A DNA stretch of 11,333 nucleotides from an uncultured Chlamydiae bacterium (GCA_945957075.1 CAMFJP010000033.1:1-11333); one strand, 5' to 3'; counted from the first letter of the stretch, positions 1 to 6,877 are shown. The notes: generated by a model not told the origin, from the letters alone. Numbers and translations: made by a program.

Positions 1-156
1 CACAAAGTGCAGGATCCTGGACTGATTTGTGGCAAAACAGGCAAATACCTCAGACTTCCCAAAGAAGTTGAAGATGAAACCTTAGTTACTATACTGAAGG
101 AAACATACGAAGAAGCTGAAGCTATTGTAGAAAGAGAAACACAAGCCAAGCCCTAA
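1..156 (+). CDS. 3' end of an unrecognised protein gene (partial)
   Basis: Frame 1 is open from the first base of the window and ends with TAA at 154-156, giving the last 51 residues of a protein whose start lies outside. The visible part contains a short Cys/Gly/Lys stretch (LICGKTGKYLRLP), followed by an acidic, Glu-rich and probably helical tail ending in ETQAKP. I do not recognise the family and assign no function. The gene converges on pgk with only 15 bases between the two stop codons, leaving no room for a separate terminator. Regular amino-acid composition and the clean stop favour a real gene over a chance frame, but 51 codons are weak evidence. Confidence 0.55.
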   Translation, partial: HKVQDPGLICGKTGKYLRLPKEVEDETLVTILKETYEEAEAIVERETQAKP

Positions 157-171
157 AATCCTTACAGAGCG

Positions 172-1347
172 TTACGTCTGAGAGGCTGCTTCTAGGGCAA
201 GAAGGCCGGGAAGGGCGCCCTGCTTCTCTATGTACTCAAGGGCAGCGCCGCCTCCTGTTGACAGGTGAGAAAAATGGGATTCGAGATGCAAAGCATGAAT
301 CGCTGCAACAGAGTCCCCCCCACCCACAATCTTGTGACAAGAAAGCTGAGATAACATATGCGCAACGGCCTCTGTTCCCTTTGCAAAAGGAGGCATCTCA
401 TAAACACCCACAGGCCCGTTCCAAAACACAAGCTGTGCATCCTGCATAGCCCCTTTCCAAACATCGACGGTCTTGGGTCCTATATCTACACCCTGCCATC
501 CAGGCGCTATCCCCTCAACAGAAGAAACAACCTTGTGCTCAGCGTCAACCCTAAAAGCATCAGCGACCACAATGTCTTCAGGAAGATAAAGTTTTTTACA
601 AAGGCGCATCAGCGTTAAGGCCTCTTCAAATAACTCTTTTTCACACGGAGAATCCCCAATTGGAATCCCCTGCGCCGCCAAAAAAGTATAGGCCATAGCG
701 CCCCCAATAAACAATCCATCTGCGCGTTTTACAAGCTCTCGCAAAACACCAAGCTTTCCTGACACCTTACTTCCCCCAATGATAGCGTAAAAAGGGGAAG
801 GGGGATTGTGCAAAAGACAAGATAAATTCTTAATTTCTTTTTCCATAAGCAGTCCCGCAGCGCACGCCCCTTTAAAAAACCGCGCGATATCGGCTGTAGA
901 GCTATGCCGTCTGTGTACAGTTCCAAAAGCATCATTGACATAAAGATCGCCAAGGAGCGCTAGTCTTTCTGCAAAAGAGGGATCTTTTTCTGGGGCTTCT
1001 TCTGCCGGATAAAAGCGCATGTTTTCCAAAAGGACCACCTCTCCTGGCACAGGCGGCGTCATCTTTTCAAAATCCTCAACAAATCGTACAGGTTTTCCTA
1101 AAAGAGCCTGTAGCCGCACAGCGCACGGCCTTAAAGAAAGCGCCTCATTTTTTTTCCCTTTTGGACGCCCCAAGTGACTTAATAAAATGACAGCTGCGCC
1201 GTGATCCAAAAGATAACGTATTGACGGGAGCGTCTCTTTAATACGCGTGTCATCCACAATCAACCCCGCAGGATCGAGTGGAACATTAAAATCCACACGC
1301 ATGAGTACGCGTTTGCCAAACACTTGCATATCTTGTAAATAAAGCAT
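172..1347 (-). CDS. pgk: Phosphoglycerate kinase
   Basis: Cytoplasmic glycolytic enzyme that transfers the phosphate of 1,3-bisphosphoglycerate to ADP, making ATP and 3-phosphoglycerate. The 391-residue length is normal for bacterial PGK. Family hallmarks are visible in order: the substrate-binding signature RVDFNVP (residues 17-23), the basic-patch motif SHLGRPKG (57-64), LLENMRFYPAEE, FGTVHRRHSST, the hinge and nucleotide-site motif GGSKVSGKLGVL, FWNGPVGVYE, and the C-terminal GGGDSVAAI and STGGGAALEYIE that bind the nucleotide and close the active site. Nothing important is missing. The ATG at 1345-1347 lies 4 bases after the stop of the upstream exonuclease gene and has no obvious Shine-Dalgarno of its own, so translation is probably coupled. 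It is the last gene of the minus-strand cluster. Confidence 0.97.
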   Translation of the reverse strand: MLYLQDMQVFGKRVLMRVDFNVPLDPAGLIVDDTRIKETLPSIRYLLDHGAAVILLSHLGRPKGKKNEALSLRPCAVRLQALLGKPVRFVEDFEKMTPPVPGEVVLLENMRFYPAEEAPEKDPSFAERLALLGDLYVNDAFGTVHRRHSSTADIARFFKGACAAGLLMEKEIKNLSCLLHNPPSPFYAIIGGSKVSGKLGVLRELVKRADGLFIGGAMAYTFLAAQGIPIGDSPCEKELFEEALTLMRLCKKLYLPEDIVVADAFRVDAEHKVVSSVEGIAPGWQGVDIGPKTVDVWKGAMQDAQLVFWNGPVGVYEMPPFAKGTEAVAHMLSQLSCHKIVGGGDSVAAIHALHLESHFSHLSTGGGAALEYIEKQGALPGLLALEAASQT

Positions 1348-1351
1348 AGTT

Positions 1352-2101
1352 CTATAACGTTGAAAATGGATTAGCTGCCTGTTTAAAAGAAGAAGCGCCT
1401 TTGCGCCGCTTCAGCTCAGAGCGTATAGAAAATAACAAATCTTGATCAAAATCTTTGTGAGCCGCCCACTGCAAGTATTCAATAGGAAGCTCACTAAAAG
1501 GACGCCCCTTATGTTTACCAAGCGGCATTAACTTTAATTGAATCGGCTTTTTTAATCTTTCCAGCATCTGCTCTGTTGTCTTATATCCGCGGCTTAGTTG
1601 CTTAAAGACTGCAATGTTTACAATCACATCGCTCATCGCTCTATGCGCACCCTCTGCTGGTATATTAAAATGTCGACGCAAACTTTCTAAAGAATTGACA
1701 GGGCTTTCCCCATAAAGACGCGCAAGACGCAACGTGTCTAGCTGCGGTCTAGATCCAATAGAGCAAGGGATCTTGAAACGCTTAGCGGCCTCGACAAGAA
1801 AAGCGACATCGAGCCCAATACCGTGCCCTACAAGGACATGCCGATCAATCATCTTAAAAATATCTGGTAACACCTCGGCGATCTTTGGCTTGCCAACTAC
1901 CATGCTCTCATCAATATGGTGAATAGACTTGGACACCTCAGAAATCGGCATCTCTGGATCAATGAGCGTCTCATACGCCTCCAAGGTCTCTGAAAGGGTA
2001 AATTTTACAACCGCAATCTCAATAGGCGCATCGTTTACAGGATCAAGACCTGTTGTCTCTAAATCAAAACAAATAAATGTGTCTTTTTCTATTAATCCCA
2101 T
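1352..2101 (-). CDS. dnaQ: DnaQ-like DEDDh 3'-5' exonuclease with C-terminal DUF3820-like domain
   Basis: A 249-residue exonuclease of the DnaQ/RNase T superfamily. The Exo I motif FDLETTGLD supplies D13 and E15, Exo II LVGHGIGLDVAFL supplies D98, and Exo III HRAMSDV supplies H153 and D158, so all five DEDDh catalytic residues are present. After residue 185 comes a second module (about 190-235) with GKHKGRPFSELPIEYLQW, which resembles the small DUF3820 domain. The usual role of the family is removing nucleotides from 3' ends, as polymerase III epsilon proofreading subunit or as a free exonuclease. Epsilon identity is not proven, and chlamydiae as I recall carry more than one DnaQ-like gene. 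The ATG overlaps the last 10 bases of engB and has AAAGGAA (complement of 2104-2110) just upstream. It ends in TAG, 4 bases before pgk. Confidence 0.9.
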   Translation of the reverse strand: MGLIEKDTFICFDLETTGLDPVNDAPIEIAVVKFTLSETLEAYETLIDPEMPISEVSKSIHHIDESMVVGKPKIAEVLPDIFKMIDRHVLVGHGIGLDVAFLVEAAKRFKIPCSIGSRPQLDTLRLARLYGESPVNSLESLRRHFNIPAEGAHRAMSDVIVNIAVFKQLSRGYKTTEQMLERLKKPIQLKLMPLGKHKGRPFSELPIEYLQWAAHKDFDQDLLFSIRSELKRRKGASSFKQAANPFSTL

Positions 2102-2700
2102 AATTCCTTTAAGCGCATAAGCACATGTTTTCTAGCGTATGGATCTCCCTCAGAATGAACAGCATAGGGCAAATCTCCCAAAGCTTCCATCGCCCTCTTG
2201 GCAGAAAGCAAAGGCTCTTTTACAAGATCCCCCTTTGTAAACACACACAGCAAAGGGATTCCCTTATGCAGGCAAAATAGAGCACACTGTACATCCTCTG
2301 CAGAGGGTTCACGGCGAATATCTAACACAAGAATCGCAGCTTGCAAAGTCGATCTCTTTGTAAAGTAAAGATCAATCTCCACATTCCACTGTTCTCTAAT
2401 TTTCTTGGGGACTTTAGCAAAACCATACCCTGGCATATCGACAAGAATACACAAATCGCCCACAGAAAAAAAATTCATAGCCTGGGTTTTTCCAGGCGTG
2501 CTCGAAGATTTTGCAAGCCCTTTTCTGCGTGCAAGGGCATTGATCAAAGAAGACTTGCCCGCATTTGAGCGGCCCACAAACGCAATTTCAGGCAAAGGCC
2601 CCTCAGGAATACAACATTTAAAACTTGGAGCTGATGCTAAAAACTTAGCCTGCTGCCACGCCTTTTCCGAAAAAAAATCAATAGATGTGCGTAACTTCAC
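2092..2700 (-). CDS. engB: EngB/YsxC-type ribosome biogenesis GTPase
   Basis: A small TRAFAC-class GTPase of the EngB (YihA/YsxC) family, needed in bacteria for late assembly of the large ribosomal subunit. From the GTG start it has 202 residues, typical of the family. The P-loop GRSNAGKSS is at 43-51, the switch-I threonine lies in SSSTPGKT, switch II is DMPGYG (88-93) and the guanine-specificity motif is the family's TKxD form, TKGD (155-158), with a C-terminal helix. Start choice: the frame extends to a TTG at 2721 with no ribosome binding site, whereas GTG at 2700 has AGAGGGGGG (complement of 2703-2711) at good spacing and gives a normal N-terminus, so I prefer GTG. It overlaps tsaE by 23 bases and the exonuclease gene by 10, indicating tight co-expression. 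Confidence 0.93.
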   Translation of the reverse strand: MKLRTSIDFFSEKAWQQAKFLASAPSFKCCIPEGPLPEIAFVGRSNAGKSSLINALARRKGLAKSSSTPGKTQAMNFFSVGDLCILVDMPGYGFAKVPKKIREQWNVEIDLYFTKRSTLQAAILVLDIRREPSAEDVQCALFCLHKGIPLLCVFTKGDLVKEPLLSAKRAMEALGDLPYAVHSEGDPYARKHVLMRLKELWD

Positions 2701-3100
2701 GGCCCCCCTCTTTGTGCTCAAGCTGCAGACGCTGGGCCCCTTCTGGAAGCATCAGTCCCAAACGCTCTGCCCATTCAATGCAACAGATGCCCCCGCACGA
2801 CAGATACTCATCAAAACCTAAAGCAAAAAAATCTTCGGGACCACGGAGCCGATATAAATCAAAATGGTACAAAGGGATACACCCCTCATATACGTGCATA
2901 TAGGCAAAGGTCGGACTGCTCACCTTGTGCTCTGCAATACCCAAACTCAAAGCCACGCCTTTTACAAACGTTGTCTTACCAGAACCAAGCTCTCCGAAAA
3001 GGGCAATTACACCCCCACCCTCTTGGATAAGCCTTGAGCCCCAATCCATCCCAAGCTCAAGCATCTGCTTTTCAGAAAGACAACGCGTTTTAGACAGCAT
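2678..3100 (-). CDS. tsaE: tRNA t6A biosynthesis ATPase TsaE
   Basis: A P-loop ATPase of the TsaE (YjeE) family that works with TsaB and TsaD to make N6-threonylcarbamoyladenosine at position 37 of ANN-decoding tRNAs. From the ATG at 3100 the product is 140 residues. Motifs: Walker A GELGSGKTT (36-44), SSPTF (61-65, the switch region), HFDLYRL (79-85) and IEWAERL (108-114). All are typical of the family. The protein stops soon after GREVTHIY, so the tail is somewhat shorter than in E. coli YjeE. Start choice is uncertain: TTG at 3109 adds three residues (143 aa) and has a weak AGTGG upstream, while the ATG overlaps the DUF2709 stop by 11 bases and has AAGAGG very close. Either way the gene is translationally coupled to its neighbours. 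Confidence 0.93.
   Translation of the reverse strand: MLSKTRCLSEKQMLELGMDWGSRLIQEGGGVIALFGELGSGKTTFVKGVALSLGIAEHKVSSPTFAYMHVYEGCIPLYHFDLYRLRGPEDFFALGFDEYLSCGGICCIEWAERLGLMLPEGAQRLQLEHKEGGREVTHIY
2703..2711 (-). promoter_or_regulatory. Ribosome binding site deciding the engB start
   Basis: On the minus strand this reads AGAGGGGGG, followed by CC and the GTG at 2700-2698. The purine block is a good Shine-Dalgarno at about 6 bases from AGAGG, while the longer-frame TTG at 2721 has none. It lies inside the 3' end of tsaE. Confidence 0.55.
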
Positions 3101-3812
3101 CCTCTTCAAGCCACTGTTCTGTAAAGGGAGACAGCTCCTCTATTTTGCTAATTGCTTCGACAAACGCCGCAATTCTGGACTCTTCAAGCTGCTCTTGAAT
3201 AAAGGCCAAGAAACCCTCTTCAATCTGAAATCTATTTTGATTGGGCACATCTGTAAACGCAAGAGGCCTCAACTGATTTTTTAAAAAATCATCGATCACA
3301 GCCTGCTTACTGTTAAACAATTTCCCTGTCACGGCTGAAGAAAATACTACCTTTGTAATAGGTTCTTTGCGCTTTACAATATAATTTGCAATTACCTCTG
3401 GGTCTTCAGATACAAAAAAGCGCTTTGCCCTTAGACCCCCAACACGTTCTGTATTTTCCTTGCAGGTAGAGACCCAATCATAAATAGCATCTTGAGGATT
3501 TGGGTGCGTATTGTCTCCAAAAACTTTACCTGTAAAAGGACAAATATAAATCTTTTTTGTCTCTGCGTTGACAGTCGGCTGCCCCATCTGGATCTTAATT
3601 TCTGTTTCGCGCCACAATCTCCCCTCGTCCTCTAGCTTCTTTACTAGCATTTCCTGGCTTTGATAGATCGTCTTATCTCGGATAAATAAAACAGGGGCCA
3701 CACGGTAACGCTTCTCTAAAAAAAATAAATAAGTTGTAATTAGATCTGCTTTTTTATTTTTTTTTAAAAATCCACGAAGATCATCTTTTAAATTTTCTGT
3801 AATAACAAGCAT
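3090..3812 (-). CDS. Chlamydial conserved protein, DUF2709-like, function unknown
   Basis: A 240-residue soluble protein with no signal peptide or membrane segment. I recognise it as resembling the chlamydia-specific DUF2709 family, of which C. trachomatis CT538 is, as far as I recall, a member. The most conserved-looking block is YICPFTGKVFGDNTHPNPQD (residues 89-108), followed by AIYDWV, TERVGGLRAKRFFVSEDPEV (121-140) and an echo of the first block, FSSAVTGKLFNSKQ (157-170), so the fold may contain two similar halves. A single CxxTGK-type element is not enough to call a metal site. It is the first gene of the minus-strand cluster, starting at ATG 3812-3810 without a clear Shine-Dalgarno, and is presumably driven from the divergent spacer. 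Its function is unknown. Linkage to tsaE and engB would fit an RNA or translation-related role, but that is only a guess. Confidence 0.85.
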   Translation of the reverse strand: MLVITENLKDDLRGFLKKNKKADLITTYLFFLEKRYRVAPVLFIRDKTIYQSQEMLVKKLEDEGRLWRETEIKIQMGQPTVNAETKKIYICPFTGKVFGDNTHPNPQDAIYDWVSTCKENTERVGGLRAKRFFVSEDPEVIANYIVKRKEPITKVVFSSAVTGKLFNSKQAVIDDFLKNQLRPLAFTDVPNQNRFQIEEGFLAFIQEQLEESRIAAFVEAISKIEELSPFTEQWLEEDAV

Positions 3813-3846
3813 TGGATATAAATCCCTAATATAAAATTCATGGTTT

Positions 3847-3870
3847 CAAGAGTAACCCCCCAAGAGTAAC
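3847..3870. repeat. 10-bp direct repeat CAAGAGTAAC (two copies)
   Basis: CAAGAGTAAC occurs exactly at 3847-3856 and 3861-3870, start to start 14 bases, and is followed at 3872 by a partial third copy (CAAGTAA). Position in the divergent spacer suggests a protein-binding site. No known regulator motif is recognised. Confidence 0.6.
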
Positions 3871-3891
3871 TCAAGTAAAGCAATGGTGTCA

Positions 3892-3901
3892 ATGAATTCA
3901 T
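3892..3901. repeat. Perfect palindrome ATGAATTCAT in the divergent promoter region
   Basis: ATGAATTCAT at 3892-3901 equals its own reverse complement. It lies about 50 bases upstream of the TATACT element, and a related half, ATTCAT, is present at 3836-3841. It could be an operator half-site, but a 10-bp AT-rich palindrome also arises by chance. Confidence 0.4.
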
Positions 3902-3952
3902 CATATTTCTTTAAAAATAGCTATGTGCTCGCTTTAATTGTCGATTTTCTTG

Positions 3953-3958
3953 TATACT
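3953..3958 (+). promoter_or_regulatory. Probable -10 element for ldh-argS
   Basis: TATACT differs from TATAAT at one position and is preceded by TG. It is 27 bases ahead of the ldh ATG, giving a short leader, and a clear Shine-Dalgarno GGGGAG is at 3973-3978. The -35 region is poor. Confidence 0.45.
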
Positions 3959-3984
3959 ACGCCTAAAAAATTGGGGAGATAGCC

Positions 3985-5040
3985 ATGAGCCTGCTTACTT
4001 CTTTGACCTACAAGCTAATCGACGTAGAGGGATACGAAAAAACTCTTTACATAACAGATGAAACCTCAGGCCTACGCGCTATCATCTGCATACACAATAC
4101 AATCTTAGGTCCAGCGCTTGGCGGCACCCGCATGTACCCATATGCTAATTTTGAAGACGCCCTCTCCGACGTGAAACGTCTAGCTCGCGGAATGACACAT
4201 AAATCCGCACTAGCAGGGCTTCCCTTTGGAGGAGGCAAAAGCGTCATCATCGGCGACCCCAAAAAAGATAAAACCCAAGAGCTCTTTCTCGCCTTTGGCG
4301 AAGCTGTCGCATCCTTAGACGGAACCTATATTTGCGCTGAAGACGTAGGAACAACACCCGCTGATATGGCCATCATTCGCAGCATAACCCCACATGTCGT
4401 CGGATTATCTCATGAGACAAGTAGCGGCGATCCCTCTCCCTTTACTGCATGGGGAACCTACCGTGGCATTCAGTCCGTCCTCCAAAAAATCTATGGCAAC
4501 CCTTCTGTAAAAGGGCGCCACGTCGCCATCCAAGGTCTAGGGGCTGTCGGTGCCCGCCTCGCAGCGCAGCTGTTTTGGGAAGGGGCCATCCTCACCATCT
4601 CCGACGTCCTCGAAGAACGCACAAAAAATTTAAGCAAAACATATGGCGCATCCATAGCCTCCCCTGAAGAAATTCTCTATACACACTGCGACGTCTTAGC
4701 CCCCTGCGCCCTTGGAGGAATCATAAATCAAGACACCATCCCACACCTCAAATGCAAAGCTGTTGCCGGCAGCGCAAACAACCAACTTCTACAAGATAGC
4801 GACAGCTTTTCCCTAATGGAAAGAGGCATCTTGTATGCCCCAGACTTTATCATCAACGCTGGCGGCCTCATCAACGTCTCTTATGAAAAAATAGATGGAA
4901 TCTATAACGCACAAGCATCGAGGGACACAATCGATGCCCTATACGACAAACTCTTGCATATCTATGCCCTTGCAGAAGAAAAATCTATCTCCACACATGC
5001 AGCTGCCCTTGAAATCGTAGCCAAACGCCTCCATGGATAA
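3985..5040 (+). CDS. ldh: Leucine dehydrogenase (Glu/Leu/Phe/Val dehydrogenase family)
   Basis: NAD-dependent oxidative deamination of branched-chain amino acids, such as L-leucine to 4-methyl-2-oxopentanoate plus ammonia, or the reverse amination, in the cytoplasm. The 351-residue protein shows LGPALGGTRMYPY (41-53), the substrate lysine in GMTHK (K73), the catalytic lysine in FGGGKSVIIGD (K85), the catalytic aspartate in AEDVGTT (D120), GDPSPFTAWGTYRG, the Rossmann GLGAVG (184-189) and the strongly leucine-dehydrogenase-like APCALGGIIN, GSANNQL and APDFIINAGGLINV blocks. The K73-K85-D120 spacing matches that of Bacillus leucine dehydrogenase (K68, K80, D115). Exact substrate preference (Leu, Val or Phe) cannot be read from sequence. 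ATG 3985 is supported by GGGGAG 6 bases upstream. The stop overlaps the argS start by 8 bases. Confidence 0.92.
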   Translation: MSLLTSLTYKLIDVEGYEKTLYITDETSGLRAIICIHNTILGPALGGTRMYPYANFEDALSDVKRLARGMTHKSALAGLPFGGGKSVIIGDPKKDKTQELFLAFGEAVASLDGTYICAEDVGTTPADMAIIRSITPHVVGLSHETSSGDPSPFTAWGTYRGIQSVLQKIYGNPSVKGRHVAIQGLGAVGARLAAQLFWEGAILTISDVLEERTKNLSKTYGASIASPEEILYTHCDVLAPCALGGIINQDTIPHLKCKAVAGSANNQLLQDSDSFSLMERGILYAPDFIINAGGLINVSYEKIDGIYNAQASRDTIDALYDKLLHIYALAEEKSISTHAAALEIVAKRLHG

Positions 5041-6757
5041 CCTCTCCAACCTCTTACAGAATCTTGTAGAACAGGCAGCGCACCTGGCCTATCCATCCTG
5101 TCAAAACTACACTTTTAGCGTATTTCAAACAGCAGACCCCAAATTTGGACACTACCAATGCAATGACGCTCTAAAACTTACAAAACTCCTCTCTCTACCC
5201 CCGCGTACGATCGCAGAAACCATACATAAACACATCAGCGCTCCAGATATCCTCCAAGAAGTTAGCATCGCAGGCCCAGGTTTCATCAATCTCACCCTAT
5301 CTCCTCACTTTCTTGCACATCAAGTAGCGCAGCTGTTACACGACAAAAAATGTGGCGTACCAGATCCCCAAAAAACAGAAACCATCCTCATCGACTTCTC
5401 CTCCCCAAACGTTGCCAAAGAGCTCCATGTGGGGCACCTGCGCTCCACAATTATCGGAGATAGTCTTGCTAGAACCTTTAACTACCTTGGACATGACGTT
5501 CTGCGCATCAACCATATCGGCGATTTTGGCACTCAGTTTGGCATGCTCCTAGCCTATTTAAAACAGCATGTACCCCAAGACACACTAAACGCAGCTACCT
5601 TACAAGACCTCATGCACTGGTATAAAGAGGCAAAAAAACAATTCGACATAGATCCCCCATTCAAACAAAAAGCACACCAAGAGGTCGTCTCCCTTCAAGC
5701 CGGCGATAAAGAAGCTGTAGCGACTTGGCAAAGCATATGTACAATCTCTAGAACATCTTATAGACAAATCTACCACCTACTTGATATTGACATCACAGAT
5801 CAAGGCGAATCCTTCTACAATCCCTTTCTCGCCCCCCTTGTCGATGACCTAAAAAAACGAAATATCGCGATAGAATCCGATGGAGCCCTCTGTATTTTTC
5901 TAGAAGGTTTTACCACAAGAGAAGGCACCCCCTTGCCTATGATTATCCAAAAATCAGATGGCGGCTACAACTACGACACAACAGACCTTGCAGCGCTCAA
6001 ATACCGCATCGAAGAGCTGCACGTTGACCGCATCATCTACGTTACAGATGCTGGACAATCCCAACACTTCCGGATGCTCTTTCAAGCAGCTGAAAAGGCC
6101 GGCTTCCTAAACCCCAGCACAACAACCGTAGACCATGTTCCCTTCGGCGTCGTCCTGGGATCCGATGGAAAAAAATTCAAAACGCGCTCCGGCGAAACAG
6201 AAAAACTTCTCGACCTGCTAAAAGAGGCCATTGTAGAGGCCAAAACACTCCTTGCAGAGCGCCTCCCAGATCTTCCTGAAACCGAGCTGGATGCCGCAGC
6301 ACAGATCTTTGGCATCGATGCCATTAAGTACGCCGACCTCTCCTGTCACAGACTCAAAGACTACACCTTCAGCTACGAGCGCATGCTCAAATTCGAAGGC
6401 AATACAGCCGCCTTTCTTCTCTATGCTTATGTACGCATCCAGGGCATCAAACGCAAAGTAGGCAGCACCCCCGACCCCTCCACCCCCATCATCCTAGAAC
6501 ACCCAACCGAAATTGCCCTTGCCCTCCACCTACGTAGATTTCCCGAAGCTCTCTCTCACGTCGCAAACGAACTCCTCCCCAACCGCCTCGCAGACTACCT
6601 CTACACCCTCGCCGAAACCTTCCACGCCTTCTTCCGCGACTGCAGAGTCGAAGGCTCCCCCCTTCAAGACTCAAGACTCCTCCTCTGCGAGGGAACAAGC
6701 CGCATCCTCGCGCAGGGCCTCTCCCTTCTAGGCCTTAAAACCCTAGATCGCATGTAA
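5033..6757 (+). CDS. argS: Arginyl-tRNA synthetase
   Basis: Class I aminoacyl-tRNA synthetase that charges tRNA-Arg with arginine. The 574 residues match the normal family size. Domains in order: N-terminal tRNA-recognition (Add-1) domain (about 1-110, with FGHYQCNDALKL and GPGFINL), the Rossmann catalytic domain with the HIGH-box variant HVGH (132-135) in NVAKELHVGHLRST, HIGDFGTQFGML, the YNYDTTDLAALKYR block (312-325), the relaxed KMSKS region KKFKTRSGE (380-388) typical of ArgRS, and a C-terminal helical DALR-type anticodon-binding domain (about 450-574, with LLYAYVRIQGIKRK). No key residue is missing. ATG 5033 overlaps the end of ldh by 8 bases, so the two are probably translationally coupled. 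The gene ends with tandem in-frame stops, TAA TAA, at 6755-6760. Confidence 0.97.
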   Translation: MDNLSNLLQNLVEQAAHLAYPSCQNYTFSVFQTADPKFGHYQCNDALKLTKLLSLPPRTIAETIHKHISAPDILQEVSIAGPGFINLTLSPHFLAHQVAQLLHDKKCGVPDPQKTETILIDFSSPNVAKELHVGHLRSTIIGDSLARTFNYLGHDVLRINHIGDFGTQFGMLLAYLKQHVPQDTLNAATLQDLMHWYKEAKKQFDIDPPFKQKAHQEVVSLQAGDKEAVATWQSICTISRTSYRQIYHLLDIDITDQGESFYNPFLAPLVDDLKKRNIAIESDGALCIFLEGFTTREGTPLPMIIQKSDGGYNYDTTDLAALKYRIEELHVDRIIYVTDAGQSQHFRMLFQAAEKAGFLNPSTTTVDHVPFGVVLGSDGKKFKTRSGETEKLLDLLKEAIVEAKTLLAERLPDLPETELDAAAQIFGIDAIKYADLSCHRLKDYTFSYERMLKFEGNTAAFLLYAYVRIQGIKRKVGSTPDPSTPIILEHPTEIALALHLRRFPEALSHVANELLPNRLADYLYTLAETFHAFFRDCRVEGSPLQDSRLLLCEGTSRILAQGLSLLGLKTLDRM

Positions 6758-6877
6758 TAAAAAATTTTTCACATTCAACTCTTTAAATAACAATTAATTA
6801 AATTACACAAATAATAATTAGTAAAATAATTTTATTTAAAAAAGTGTATAAATAATAATTATAAAAAAGGAGTTATT
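6758..6877 (+). promoter_or_regulatory. Extremely AT-rich spacer / promoter region of the giant gene
   Basis: About 14 of 120 bases are G or C (about 12%), far below the flanks. It holds a 12-base direct repeat AAATAATAATTA (6809-6820 and 6850-6861), the palindrome TAAAATAATTTTA (6822-6834) and a -10-like TATAAA at 6847-6852 preceded by TG. No convincing -35 and no GC-rich terminator hairpin for argS are present. The composition is that of a bendable, silencer-prone or strongly AT promoter segment. Confidence 0.55.
6867..6872 (+). promoter_or_regulatory. Strong Shine-Dalgarno of the giant gene
   Basis: AAGGAG lies 5 bases upstream of ATG 6878, the best ribosome binding site in the window. 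It fixes the start of the long frame and argues that it is a genuine translated gene. Confidence 0.8.

Larger units (their letters stand above)
3813..3984. promoter_or_regulatory. Divergent intergenic region between the DUF2709 cluster and ldh-argS
   Basis: A 172-base AT-rich spacer between two divergent start codons, so it must hold the promoters of both transcription units. Rightward, TATACT at 3953-3958 is a good -10 element 27 bases before the ldh start codon. No strong -35 is visible (CGCTTT at 17-base spacing is poor). Leftward, the minus strand reads TATATT near 3825-3830 with TTACTC about 16 bases upstream, a weak candidate. The spacer also holds a 10-bp direct repeat and a perfect palindrome, listed separately. 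I see no RNA gene or small ORF with a ribosome binding site here. Confidence 0.6.

Noticed and set aside
164..180. CAGA...TCTG inverted repeat at the convergent stop codons as a bidirectional terminator
   Set aside because: The stem is short with a bulge, the loop would be about three bases, and there is no T tract on either side.
2701..2721. TTG at 2721 as the engB start
   Set aside because: It has no ribosome binding site, while GTG at 2700 has one at good spacing and gives a normal family N-terminus.
3885..3905. ARG box (arginine repressor site) upstream of ldh-argS
   Set aside because: The palindrome has TGAAT and ATTCA overlapping in 8 bases instead of being separated as in the ARG box consensus, so it is kept only as a generic palindrome.
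6489..6731. Alternative ORFs on both strands over the end of argS, rich in Arg/Gly or Ser/Pro/Thr
   Set aside because: They are shadows of the C-rich argS coding sequence. The argS frame is complete and has all family motifs.
6727..6747. Hairpin TCTAGG / CCTAGA near the end of argS as a terminator
   Set aside because: It has a six-base stem with a nine-base loop, lies inside the coding sequence and is not followed directly by a T run (the T run is about 20 bases later).
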